Of a stretch of DNA of 64,000 nucleotides, positions 21,729 through 33,130 are shown one piece after another. How positions within the stretch are numbered: the stretch's first letter is position 1; every line of letters starts with the position of its first letter. The stretch comes from Bombyx mori (lineage: Eukaryota > Arthropoda > Insecta > Lepidoptera > Bombycidae). The position numbers were made by a program, and so were the translations under genes. The notes under the pieces are model-generated. The model saw nothing but the letters and a program-made list of their open reading frames with translations. It had not been told where the DNA came from and ran no database searches. The stretch spans positions 14,880,001 to 14,944,000 of the forward strand of contig NC_085116.1 of the NCBI RefSeq assembly GCF_030269925.1, read 5' to 3'.

Positions 21729-21999
21729 AAAAAAATTAACTGATTTTCAGGCACTCGATAAATGGATAAGAATTACGAAAACAGTAATGACGCAGTAGAG
21801 TACAGAACAAAACAGTAATAATACCTTATAGTAATATAATAAACACAATTAGAACGTTACTAGGACTGGCTTTGAAGACGATCTCATATAGCAACCCCGT
21901 TGTAACGTACATGGCGCAAGATATAAGCTTATTTGAAATCTAACTTATTAGTGGATCTAGCATTAATCAGGACGACGCATTCAAGTCGACTTGTTTGTT

Positions 22000-22270
22000 T
22001 TTCACTACCTATTCGCTAGTAGCTTAGGGGGCTATTCCAGCTACGCTCGGACGGGTAGGTGAGCTGAGAGAATTTGCTAACACTAGCCATAGCAAGAGTA
22101 GTTCTTCACAGAATCTACTACCGGATCGGAATCACGACCCACTGAAGAAGAAGATTCGGCGAGAAACTCAGTGGGCTGAGTTTATCAGATAGTTCACTCG
22201 TCGAACCTCTTTATCGTAATCGACGAGTTCGAGGAGGACGGTGACCGGTGCTTGAGGGGTCTAAAAGCAC
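22000..22270 (-). repeat. Jockey LINE 3' end, diverged
   Basis: Antisense match to the Jockey tail (ctaccggatcggaatcacga; ggcgagaaactcagtgggct) and to the end of ORF2 (atcgacgagttcgaggagga). Confidence 0.75.
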
Positions 22271-24006
22271 ATCTGTGTTTTGGAATTGTTGAAAAGTTCC
22301 ATTAATTTGAGATCCGTTCGAAATTTCTCTTGAACGAAACGAGAACCTTGAAAAACAAAGAACGATCAGCGGAACTATTAATCAGTATCGATTTTTACCG
22401 GCCATCCCTATTCGTGCCCTCGGTAACTGCGCCCTTGCACTTCGGAAGGGTGAAGCTGAATTATTGTTTAGAGGGGCTGCACGGGGGTGCGAGGGGGCAG
22501 TCTTTTAAACCGGGAAACCCCAGCTATTGTGCATAGCCGATTTCCCGGTATACGCCATTTTAATGTCCTGCCGTGAGTTGAAAATGTGGCTAGTTTGCGG
22601 TATAATGTAGAAGAAGCAGCGGTATGGGAAATACAGCTGCCTCGAAGGCTGAGTTTTGTCACGAGCAAACATTAATAAATTAAGATCTTTTTTGTTTATG
22701 TACAGATTTGATTCCAATCGTGAAGTGATTAATGGTTATTAGAAACAAATTTCCGTCCCATCGTTTCTTTAAAATATATGATATATTTCACGAGATAAAT
22801 AGTTCAGTTTGCTTTGGATTGAGACACTGAAATTGAACTATTTCTTACGAATTGATTAATAGTCTATCAAAGGATACCGCGTCGTTTTAATTTATAACTT
22901 CATAGATGTTCGACAAAGAAAAATGTGGTTAATAATTAGTTGGAATATGTATATTAATAACGCCTTTTGTATAAAGTTCATGACTACACATGGAGTTTTT
23001 TGTTTGAAGTTCAGTCTGGTATTGATATCCTACGCAGTTTAATCACGTCGCAGACTATAGTTAACACAATAACTAATTACAACCGTATCCCTTTTAAAAA
23101 TGAATATTCATTTAAAAAAGTGAAATTTTAAATCTCTCATAACTTGGACCACACTATACCATTTCAATGTGTTTGTCATTTTTCTCGTAGATATTAGCCG
23201 CGACGTGCCTGTGTGAGTTCAGGGCTGTGCCTCTATCAGGGAAACTTCTTATTGTTGCTAGTCCTGAAAGGGTCTCAAGTGTCATGCCATGATGGTCTTT
23301 TGTCGAACAAAAAAGTTTTTAGAGTTTAATTAGGTACCTAGTTTTAAAAGTATGGCCTCAAGCGGTGTTTTAAGAAGTGGCAATGGAAAGTGAAATGTTG
23401 AAATGCTAGAAAAAGAATTTTCATCAATAATTTGCGAAATTATTTTTGATTGATTTTTACCATATCTATAAAAGAATGACATAATAACCCTATTATGGAT
23501 ATATTATGTGCGTATGTGGTAAACGAGTATCTCAACATCTATATACAAATAAAACGTACACATAGTCACACAAGGCCGTAACATAACTGAAGTATTAAAC
23601 TATCAGCTATCTGTCAGACCATCGTTTAGGAGTTATTACGGAGGGCGTTTTGGGCCCTCTGAGGGCTCGTTGCTCTGTCATTTACGAGTAACGAGAGTTT
23701 AGCTGGCCGAAGATGCATCGTACTGATAGATTGATCGACTACAATTTCGACCTGTCAAGGTTTTTTTTTCGAGAAGGTATTTGTGGGAATATTTTCCATT
23801 CGGGCAAACGGCATTTAGCGCAGGGTAGTTGCTATTAACATTACAATTTTCTTGATTGATAACACATTTAATACTAAAACAGCATGTGGCGGTAGCCATC
23901 ACAGAGAATGACATATTTGACAGATTTCTGAGTCTCGCTTACGACATTTTCAAGATAAACTTGGATATATAAAAGTTCCGAATAACAATATAATTAACCC
24001 ACAAAC
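22271..24006. other. Intron, no recognised features
   Basis: ORFs 22330-22536 and 23699-23914 have no known motif. A GC-richer patch lies at 22400-22560. Confidence 0.4.
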
Positions 24007-24200
24007 ACAGTCCACTGAGTTTCTCGCCGGATCTTCTCAGTGGGTCGCGTTTCCGATCAGGTGGTAGATTCTGCGAAGCACGGCTATTGCTAGAGTTTGT
24101 GTTAGCAACGTCGTCAGGTTTGAGCCCCGTGAGCTCACTTACTAGTTAAGGTTACGCTGGAATAGCCTCTCAAGGCTATCAACAAATGTAGGAAAAAAAA
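24007..24200 (+). repeat. Jockey LINE 3' tail with A-run
   Basis: Close sense match to 53566-53760, from cagtccactgagtttctcgc to tgtaggaaaaaaaa. A heavily 5'-truncated insertion. Confidence 0.88.
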
Positions 24201-25850
24201 TCGGTACGTCGGTCTACCGATCAACATCACTCGCTCGGTGGAAGATCTTCCCTTTTATCGTATACCCCCAAAAGCAAAATAGTTCTCAGCCGTCATTATA
24301 TATTTATCAATGAAAATCGTCTCCTTTCATTGACCTCTCAAATATAATTTTCGTTCAAAGCTAACATCAATTAATGGGGGGCGTCTGAAAATGCTAGAGA
24401 AATTAGAGGAAACAAGCTTCATTCCCTTCAGCCGGCCGTTTGGAGACATTAAAGACCATTTATCGAGTTGGCGGGGGACACGCGATCATTTTTGGATTAT
24501 GACTGCCCCCGTAGATAGCGGAATTAATTTACGAAATCGCCAATTTATTCTGAACTGTGTCGTTGTAATATTTTTTAGTAATATTCTTGATGTAGGGCTC
24601 ATAGTAGTTTGGGATCGCTCTAACTGGACGTTCTTTGAGGGATTATGGTCGGTGCACCGTGTTTGAAGGGGGATCGAGATGTTTTTGCTTAATTAGTGGA
24701 GCAAGTGCTTTGCGACGATAAGTTTTGGGTATAGCGAGTATACTTGGCTATTTATTATTTATTTACATTATGTTAGCATTTTGATAAAACAAATCTACGA
24801 TTATAATATTATTAGATTTCCTGTTGATTAGTTTATTACTACGTTTTCTATTCATTAATTTTATTAGATTTTTCCTACACATTTTCAGAACTAGTCACGT
24901 TGTGATAAATACCCAACTATATGTCTTACAGGCTTATCCAATTTCTGATCAGTATAAGTTATTTTAAAATTTCTAATTAATTAAAATACAAGAATTTTTG
25001 TTATTTATACATAACATACCTACTATTAAAAATATTTTAATAGTATGTTATTTTTGGCAAATATATGTCCGTAGCGAAGATTAATGTTACTAATGTGTTG
25101 AAATGACACTGGAGACTTCAAAATCATAGAACTTATTTTGGATTTAGATAATTAATATTTTCCTTTAGAATTGTGGTATCGAAATTATCTAAAATTATAT
25201 TTGTGAGATTCCTTTCTTATCTACATCGAAGTATTAGTGACCTGGCTTGAGTTTAATAGTAGAGAAAACGTGTGTCATTCATGCAGGGCCTTTTCAAATA
25301 ATGTATTTTGAATAGTACTTAGTTGTAACAGATTATTAAAGAATAACATATTGTCATCATTTCTAAATGAACAATTGACTCAAATGTAGCCATCGTTATC
25401 TCGCAAAAATGTCTGACGGGAAAACCGAAATACGAGATGCAATATTAGAAATGGGGGCTCAAACACAATAGACTCCAGGTAAGGGATATCATCGAAAAAG
25501 TGACGGGAAATGGAAAAATCAAAATTCACATCCTCTATTCAAGAGTCACTGATAGGCGTGTCGCTGTGTTAGGGACGATACAATGCCCGTAGGTACATTC
25601 TGTTGGAAGAGATTCGGATATTTTTAATGTTTTTATTTTTGGAATTCGTTGATGTGGACTATTTTTTTACACTTCAACGCTCCACGTTTTGGCACGGGTA
25701 AAAAGTCTGGTTTAAAATGAAATAAAATGTCGCTCAATCTATACATATGACTAAAATTGGAGTGTCTATTTGTAATATTGAAATAGCTTCTTTTTAGTAC
25801 ATGCATATGAATATATATACGGTACATACACCAAAATAACATTTTTTACA
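24201..25850. other. AT-rich intron; one hairpin
   Basis: An imperfect inverted repeat at 25013-25051 (taacatac..actattaaaa/ttttaatagtatgtta). The ORF at 24391-24666 shows no recognisable domain. Confidence 0.4.
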
Positions 25851-26073
25851 ATTTTTGTCTGTCTGTTTGTTCCGGCTAATCTCTGGAACGGCTGGACCGA
25901 TTTTGGCGGGACTTTCACTGATAGGTAGCTGATGATATAAGGAGTAACTAAGGCTACTTTTTTTAGACTAGCTTCGCCTGGCGGTACGACAATAACCGTG
26001 GGTAACATTGCGGGACTCAGCTATCAATAATAACGTTTAATGTTTCCGAAGCGAAGCGAGGGCGGGTCGCTAG
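25851..26073 (+). mobile_element. Helitron-like 3' fragment
   Basis: Contains the common moth Helitron line 'ctggaacggctggaccgatt' and ends gaagcgaagcgagggcgggt then cgCTAG|T, the 3' hairpin/CTAG terminus. Confidence 0.75.
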
Positions 26074-26698
26074 TCCACAATATAGCGAAATAATATTGTT
26101 TCAAAAGAATTACAGAAAGTGATCTAAATTATCTAAAGTCCGATAATGATCCAACCAAGTTAAGAGTTGACACGAAAATCGTAACGAAAGAGTTAGAGTG
26201 CGAGTAATTAAAATTGTTCTGTGGCTATTTAAAACAGAGCGAGAAATTTAAGATATCGCAAACAAATTGTGAGATTGTTAGAAACAACAGTAAACCTTAT
26301 TTCCTAAGTAGCAGAGGCGTTTACATTGTATTATAAAGCAAACCCAATTTTGTGAAAAGAATTTCTTTCAAGAATGATGAAATATTTCGGAAATTTGTAT
26401 TCGATTTTATACGAAAGTCTTTATTAACGTGCCCATCGACCAGTTACTGAAGATACTCGAAGTAATCTTTTTATAACGACTGTTCATGTCAAGTTATTAT
26501 GGACATTCTTGATAGGCAGCCCCGCGTGAATTTTTAATTTCGGACTTGAATATTTCGTTGAGTTTTAATTTTTACATTATTATTAAGATAGGCAGACATT
26601 AGATCGGATAATGCAATGGTAATGCAGAAAGAAGGTGGCAAATAAAATAATTTACAAATGACTCAAGAAACGACAATGAAGTGGTCACAATGGTTTTT
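26074..26698. other. Intron, nothing recognised
   Basis: AT-rich, with no repeat or ORF of note. Confidence 0.4.
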
Positions 26699-26920
26699 GA
26701 GTCCGCGCGGGTAGGTACCACGACCCCGCCTATTTCTGCCGTGAAGCAGTAATGCGATTCGGTTTGTAGGGCGGAGCAGCCGTTGTAACTATACTGAGAT
26801 TTTAGAACTTACATCTCAAGGTGGGTGGCGAATTTACGTTGTAGATGTCTATGGGCTCCAGTAACCACTTAACACCAGGTGGGCTGTGAGCTCGTCCATC
26901 CATCTAAGCAATAAAAAAAA
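26699..26920 (+). repeat. Bm1-type SINE, 5'-truncated
   Basis: Sense copy from gtccgcgcgggtaggtacca to aagcaataaaaaaaa. Confidence 0.9.
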
Positions 26921-27154
26921 GTGTGTGTGTCCGCTCCGACGCACGACTGGAGTTTACTGGATATAAAAAATTAAACGAAACAATACGAGAAATAGTTCTA
27001 TATTACGACAACACGATACACTACAGATTATTAACAAATTAACGAGACACAAAACAAACGACTAACAAATATATGAAAATACAATAATGAGAGAAACGCG
27101 CGATCAGTACGAGGCTTTGTGGCGGACTGCCGGCGCAGCAGCCCGGCGTCACCT

Positions 27155-27215
27155 GCGATAACGCATTTCGTGTGACATGCGCAATCAGGCGCATAACGCA
27201 TTTCGTGTGACATGC
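27155..27215. repeat. Short tandem duplication
   Basis: ataacgcatttcgtgtgaca (plus tgc) occurs twice, 35 bp apart, in a GC-richer patch of the intron. Confidence 0.7.
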
Positions 27216-27446
27216 TAGTACGATTTTGGTCCCCATAATTTTCATACCCCGGGCCTATATATGTAAATCGATTCTAAAGGAGTAAACTCCAAAAAACTAA
27301 TTATTGTCTCCTTATTCTATACAACTAAGAGCAATGACGTTCTATGTTGTCAAGTCCCGCGGTTCTAGTGGAAGACGCCAGAACGAAGACATCAATGACG
27401 CTAAGGTATAAGAAAATGCTAAACAGATTTTGAAGAGTGCACCAAC

Positions 27447-27537
27447 CTCCAGGGCTGATGATAAAGACGCCTTCTCCTGCTTCAAAGTCTCCACGCGGCT
27501 CTTGTATTGTAGCAGCGATCTGACTGTCTCCTCCATC
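27447..27537 (-). CDS. Host gene exon (first visible coding exon, coiled coil)
   Basis: A 91-nt exon with acceptor ttgtttcag before 27537 and donor CTGGAG followed by gttggt. The leading G completes a codon from an exon further upstream. It then reads MEETVRSLLQYKSRVETLKQ and EKASLSSALE, a clear heptad helix that continues into ASAAHYQSQL of exon 10311-10147. The ATG at 27536 could be an alternative start, since the acceptor leaves only one base before it. A maT mariner begins about 100 bp upstream, in the intron. Confidence 0.78.
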
Positions 27538-27569
27538 CTGAAACAAGGAAACGATCATTGTAACGCTTT

Positions 27570-27634
27570 CGAAATACGTACTCAACAAATGTTAACAATT
27601 GACTTCCACGGTGAAGGAATAACATCTATCTATA
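27570..27634 (+). repeat. Bm1 internal fragment at the mariner insertion point
   Basis: gaaatacgtactcaacaaat and gacttccacggtgaaggaat match the Bm1 region after the tRNA head. The maT element follows at once. Confidence 0.75.
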
Positions 27635-27636
27635 TA

Positions 27637-28942
27637 CCTAGTCAGGTCATAAATTCTGTCACATGTTTAATGTAAAATAATTGAAACAAGTTTATTCATT
27701 ATGTAACCATTCATATACCAAAATGAACTTAACAAAACATAGATTCTTATGACACTAAAGTTTACTCAAAATGACCTCCGTGATTTTGAATACAGGCCTA
27801 CAATCTGCGCGGCCAGTCATCTATCGCAGCACGAACGAGGTCCATGTCAATATCGGCGGCTGCCTTAATCAAGGATGTCTTGAGTGACTCCAAATTGGGA
27901 TGATGGGCTTTGAGCACGCCTTTTCCTCCAAGTGTTGTCATATCTTGTAATCTAACGGATTCAAATCTGGACTGGAGGAAGGCCAGTCTTCGTGCCGGAT
28001 GAAGTCAATTTCACGCGCCGCCACCCAGTCTTGTGTGCTCTTCGCTCTATGAGCTGGCGCCGAATCTTGTTGGAATACCCAGTGCCTGTTATTGAACATG
28101 GTATGAGAAACGGGTTCCACAAGGTTCGTTAGGACTGAATTTTGATACACAACTGCATTCGTTTTTACACCTTTCTCACAAAAATGTACCTCTGTTAAGC
28201 CCCAATAAGAAACTCCCAACCATACCATGAGCGAGGACGGAAAATGATCTCGTTGGACACGCGGAATACGGTTGCTCGCTTCTTCACTACTGTGTGCGTA
28301 CACCTTATCATTTTGTTTGTTGTAGCTCTCCTCTACGGTAAAAATTTTTTCATCCGAAAAAAGAATTTCCCGATATTTTTTTCCCGCGTACCGCTTCAAC
28401 AAAGCGCGGTATCTCTTCAGTCTCAGGTCCATTAGACGAGCATTCAAACGATGTCCTGTTTTTCTTCGATATGCCCGAAGCCCAAAGTCTTCATTTAACA
28501 CCCTTTTCATCGTGGTTCTGCTTAACCCCATCTGAAGGGACAACAGTTTCTGCTTACGTTTGGGATTTCTTTGAATTCGCGCCTTCACAGCTTTTATCAC
28601 TGCTGGAGTCCTAACAGACCGAGGGCGACCACTTCTTGACCTGTCATCTACACTAGAGTCTTCATTGTATCGTTTGATGGTACGCAAAACGAATCTTTTG
28701 GTTATATTCAAATTTTTCAGTATGTTAAAAATTTGAATTGGCGCGTGGCAACGATGCAACGCAATAACTGCAACACGGTCTTCTTTAAGCGTCCACTCCA
28801 TATTTAAAAATGAGTAAAATTCTAAAAGTATACATTTTTATTTTCATGAACAATTCGAAATTCGAATTCAATAAACTTTTTTGTGGCCAGCATTCTAAAA
28901 GAAAAGTTTTTACTGTGTCACAATACTTATGACCTGACTAGG
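27637..28942 (-). mobile_element. maT (DD37D) mariner, copy 2
   Basis: 1,306 bp with the same TIR core CTAGTCAGGTCATAA as copy 1 and TA at 27635-27636 and 28943-28944. It differs from copy 1 by scattered substitutions and small indels. Confidence 0.92.
27938..28801 (-). pseudogene. DD37D mariner transposase with premature stop
   Basis: Starts MEWTLKEDRVAVIALHRCHA at 28801. It lacks one codon relative to copy 1 (HRCHAPI against HRCGYAPI). The frame stops right after the third catalytic Asp (LNPLDYKI) because a Trp codon TGG became TGA; copy 1 reads KIWQHL. Downstream sequence keeps the family's C-terminal pattern (RAAIDDWPRR) but has a further TAG. The two copies therefore carry different lesions, so neither derives its defect from the other. 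Confidence 0.87.
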
Positions 28943-28944
28943 TA

Positions 28945-29799
28945 TTACTGGGTTACGTATTAGAATAGGACAAATTAAGTTTTCTTCTTTTGTAAACGTA
29001 CCAACACAGTTTTAGCGTTCATTTCGTCGCCACTTCATTAGCGCGGATCGTCAGACACACGTCCGTAACGGGACCGTCACGACAAATGACGCGTTACGAG
29101 ACCGTTTTTGTCGTGGCTGTTGTTTGTGTTCGTTGTTGATGCTGTACTTTTGTTTAATAATTGAATCAAAAAGTGACACGCGCTTCATTTCGGAATGTCA
29201 GTGTTGTTTTTTTTTTTTTTTAATTTTTTTTATTTATTTGTTCGTTAGTGCAAAGGGAAATTTAGAGAAAAGAGTGTGTGTATTAAAAAAATGCGGTAGT
29301 GTCAAAATACGTTGTATATATATAGTTTAAAATTCTTTTATTTCTCATCAATGAACATTAAAATACGTCAAAATAAAAAATACGTTTCATACCTGAAAAA
29401 TAATTCGAAGATAAACGAAACGCAAAAATGATTCAACAACAATTTTATATGCCGAAATTAATCAGGCGAATTTTAAAAATTTAATGCTTAATTTCTCCCC
29501 GCTTCTTTACAGACCGATCGGCTTATGAGATAATTCTCTGTACAAAAACCCTCTTCAGGCCGAACCGCTTCATCCCTTTTTAATTATTAATATGCTGCTC
29601 GTGGCATGAATTGTGGCATTAAAATAAAACGGTTGCTTGGTGATTATTTCACGGAAATCTGAATCGCATCGCGCATTTTGGCGAGCACGTGGAACGTTGG
29701 TCTGCCGTAATCGAGTCGTATGATGACAGTATTTCCAGTAATGCACTAGATTGGCCTAAACTAGACTACACTGAATAGGTGATGCTCTGAAGTTAGCTC
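28945..29799. other. Intergenic/intronic, CpG-richer patch
   Basis: 29025-29115 is CpG-rich for this window (cgtccgtaacgggaccgtca) and could be a promoter or 5' UTR exon. Nothing proves this. The rest is AT-rich, with long T-runs near 29205-29240. Confidence 0.3.
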
Positions 29800-30044
29800 T
29801 TTTTTCTTCTTTTTTTTTATTGCTTATATGGGTGGACCACTGCCCTACTATACCTATTTCAGCCGTGAAGCAGTAATGCGTTTCGGTTTGAAGGGTGGAG
29901 CAGCCGTTGTAACTATACTTGAGACCTTAGAACTTATATCTCAAAGTGGGTGGCGCATTTACGTTGTGGATGTCTATAGTTCCGGTAACCACTTAACACC
30001 AGGTGGGCCGTGAGCTCATCCACCAACCTAAGCAATAAAAAAAA
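29800..30044 (+). repeat. Bm1-type SINE, chimeric left end
   Basis: The first about 45 bp are an antisense Bm1 tail (tttattgcttatatgggtgg), followed directly by a sense body (cctatttcagccgtgaagca) to agcaataaaaaaaa. Confidence 0.85.
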
Positions 30045-30587
30045 CCTAATGCCTAAAGCCTTAGACTAGACACGATCTTCAGAAACCAAAAAGAAACAGG
30101 ATAATATTTGTACCCACCCATGAAGTTTGGGTACTTTCTATTTCAATTGAATACAGATGACCACATCGCATAATTGGTTGTGGTTTGTGTGGTAGTCTGG
30201 TAGCTAATGGACATCAGCCACACCATTGCCTGCTGAAGGCCCATCGCTTGCGAATCTAGGAGAATTTTCTTACATTTGCTGTCTAAGAATTAGCAAACGC
30301 TGAGCAATATTTTAAGGAATCACGTTGAATAGAGCTGAAGCCATGCTATTCTAATCAAATGATAAGACGCTTTGATCCTTCATACTCTTTAATTAAGACG
30401 AATTATTCTCATTGTTAAATCGGCTCTGACGTTCGTTCAGTGAATGCGAATGAAAACTGAATGCTTTCTTCAAACGAGATATCGATTGAACGAAACTTTT
30501 TCAATAGCGCTCCGTAATTCCTGAATTTTGAATAATTCGTTCATGAAATCAAAAGAGACTTCGTGATTAGATTTTTTCGTTTTTTTT
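30045..30587. other. Nothing recognised
   Basis: No repeat or ORF of note. Confidence 0.35.
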
Positions 30588-31260
30588 TCCTATCTAAGCT
30601 GATGGTCTAGAGCAGTGATTCTCAACCACTGTTAAGCGGCACTTTTGTGTGCCGCCAAATTTCAAAAGTATGCCGCCAAATTTTGCGAATATATAATAAT
30701 GTTAATATTATTAAATTATATAATTTTAAAAGAAACATATTTTAAATATGAATATATATTAAAATCCACAAAAAAAAAATAGTATATTTTAGTTTATTTC
30801 GTATATTAAAATTTTTTGATAAACTATTTATGCAGTGTGTTGTAGTAAGTAAATATTTTTTATCTTTTTTTTTGTGTGCCGCCAAATTTTGAAATCGTTA
30901 AATATGTGCCGCAACAAAAAAAAGGTTGAGAATCACTGGTCTAGAGAGACCATATCAGCGTAACCTTAACTAGTAGGTGAGCTTACGGGGCTCAAACCTG
31001 ACGATGTTACTAACACGAACCCTAGCAAGAGCCGTGCTTCGCAGAATCTACCGCCGGATCGGAAACGCGACCCACTGAGAAGATCCGGCGAGAAACTCAG
31101 TGGGCTGTGTCTGTGGGTTAATTTACTCGCCGAGCACTTCGTCGCAAGCGACGAGTTCGACGAGAACGATGACCAGTGCTTGGGGTACCTAAACGCACCG
31201 TTAGTGGATCGGGAGGATCCGAAATGACGTGACGCTTCTCGGCTGATGTAGTGTTACTAT
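30588..31260 (-). repeat. Jockey LINE 3' end, interrupted by a hAT MITE
   Basis: Antisense copy of the ORF2 end plus 3' UTR. ttaatttactcgccgagcac through ggatcgggaggatccgaaat complements 53450-53559, and the UTR part complements 53566-53750. The sequence is split at gtctagag by the element at 30613-30938. Confidence 0.88.
30613..30938. mobile_element. hAT-type MITE with 8-bp target duplication
   Basis: TIRs CAGTGATTCTCAACC at 30613 and its complement ending at 30938, flanked by GTCTAGAG at 30605-30612 and 30939-30946. 326 bp, AT-rich, no transposase. gtgccgccaaatttt is repeated inside both ends. Confidence 0.92.
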
Positions 31261-31421
31261 AGAATTACGAATCAACAATTGTTTACAAAGGTGAGTCGTC
31301 AACGTTTCGGATAACAAAGATTACTAATTACTCTAATTATCAGATATGATAATCTATATTTTACTTGCTCCTGCACGGCTGGAAATGTAATGCATTCTAT
31401 GTTTTGTTACCTGTTATGTAT

Positions 31422-31590
31422 TGTTACCGGGCCTCATAGACATCTATAACGTAAATGTCGCCACCCACCTTGAGACACGAGTTCTAAGATCTCTTTTAAC
31501 AATACAACGGCTGTCTCGCTCTTCAAACCGAAACTTATTACTGCTTCACGGCCGAAATAGGCACGGCGGTGGTACTTATTGGTGGTTTTT
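31422..31590 (-). repeat. Outer Bm1 copy, tail-side half
   Basis: Antisense Bm1 body up to gtggtact. The other half resumes at 31835 (ctacccgtgaggactcac) after an inserted sense Bm1. Confidence 0.75.
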
Positions 31591-31833
31591 TACTGGTGGT
31601 AGGACCTCTTGTTAGTCCGCGCGGGTAGGTACCACCACCCTGCCTATTTCTGCCGTGAAGCAGCAATGCGTTTCGGTGAAGGGTAGGGAAGCCGTTGTAA
31701 CTATACTGAGATTTTAGAACTATATCTCAAGGTGGGTGGCGCATTTACGTTGTAGATGTCTATGGGCTCCAGTAAACACTTAACGCCAGGTGGGCTGTGA
31801 GCTCGTCCACCCATCTAACCAATGCAAAAAAAA
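31591..31833 (+). repeat. Bm1-type SINE nested in another Bm1
   Basis: Sense copy from tactggtggtaggacctctt to ctaaccaatgcaaaaaaaa, lying inside the antisense copy formed by 31422-31590 and 31835-32061. Confidence 0.82.
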
Positions 31834-31834
31834 A

Positions 31835-32061
31835 CCTACCCGTGAGGACTCACAAGACGTCCTACCACCAGTAATTACGCAAATTATAATTTTGTGGGTT
31901 TGATTTTTATTACACGATGTTATTCCTTCACCGCGGAAGTCAATCGTGAACATTTGCTAAATTCGTATTTCATTGGAAAAATTCGTATCTGCCTGCGGGA
32001 CTCGAATACCGTTGCATCGCTCGACACGAATGCACCTTATCATCCTTTAGGCCACGACGAC
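31835..32061 (-). repeat. Outer Bm1 copy, tRNA-like head half
   Basis: Antisense. It includes the linker (ttattccttcaccgcggaag) and the tRNA-derived head ending ttaggccacgacgac. The B box is recognisable but mutated (attcgagtcccgcagg read on the minus strand). Confidence 0.82.
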
Positions 32062-33009
32062 TTACAAAGATTATGTCTCAGAATAGTGGCATTAACTTTG
32101 TAATGTTTGCGGCTTACTTACTACCTCAAAGTGCGATTCCCGATTTATTGGCACGCCTTTTGGTCTAGGATGTACTCTTTTCCAGACGTTTTCTGGGCGT
32201 ATAATGGAAACAAGACTCGAGAAAACTATCAGCGGTTCGGCTGTTCCTTTCGCATTGTTGACGTGAAGGAACGACTGTGATCACTCGCCATCAGGTGAGC
32301 TGTATGATAATCTATCTTCACAGATAATAAAAAACAATATCAGCATAAATTCAAAACAACGATACAAGTTGAAAAAAAAAAAAAAGGAAGCGCTCCCGAA
32401 AATTATTTTTTCCCGGCGTATCCTTCACGCGGATTTCCCACGTGGAATATCTAGGAAACACGTTTTCCAAGGGGTCGATCACCCGGAGTTCGCGCGTCCG
32501 AGGCCTTATTACCGAGTAATTTAATAGGTTTTTTTTTTTTTTTCGGGAGTTGTTATTTTTTTAACACAGCTGTTTACGGCCCTCAGTCACGTTATGTTAT
32601 CGATCGGGGGCCACTGTTAATACGTGTTACGGTGTGACCAGAAATAGAAATTTATGATCCCGTAGATAAACAAAAAAAAAACAAAACAACATCGTCTTCA
32701 TGGTATATTTTTTTTAGCCCGTTTAATTGGTATCGACAAAGAGGTAGAATTTTTTAATGACACTTTACTCGAGAAATTTAACAAAAACAATTAATGATTC
32801 GTGAAAAACGTTAAAACTTCTATGATCAAATCTAGATTTCATGAATTCATGTAGCCTGAGCAGATCATTGGGTTTTTTTGTATAGAAGACTATTGGATCG
32901 CGTATAATTTTAATGTATAGATTTTTCATACACACCTTTGACAGAGTGATCGTTATTGCCATTTCTACCTATTCAAACTCATCCTACTTAGGGGGATACT
33001 TACATTAGG
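32062..33009. other. No genes; weak repeat B trace
   Basis: 32254-32330 resembles a diverged repeat B end (actcgccatcaggtgagctg). Otherwise AT-rich with homopolymer runs. Confidence 0.4.
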
Positions 33010-33130
33010 GGATTTCCCACTCATCATCATCATCATCATCTCAGCCTGTCCACTGTCCACTGCTGACCATAGGCCTCTCCAAGTGATCTCCAGTGCGGCC
33101 GGTCCGTTGCCACCTGCATTTGGATTTCCT
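33010..33130 (-). repeat. RTE-type LINE 3' end
   Basis: Read on the minus strand, it encodes the tail of an RTE polymerase (DRPHWRSLGEAYGQQWTVDR) and then a (GAT)n-type repeat end (tgatgatgatgatgatgagt). Confidence 0.7.

Noticed and set aside
29828..30013. 61-aa ORF
   Set aside because: Entirely within a Bm1 SINE.
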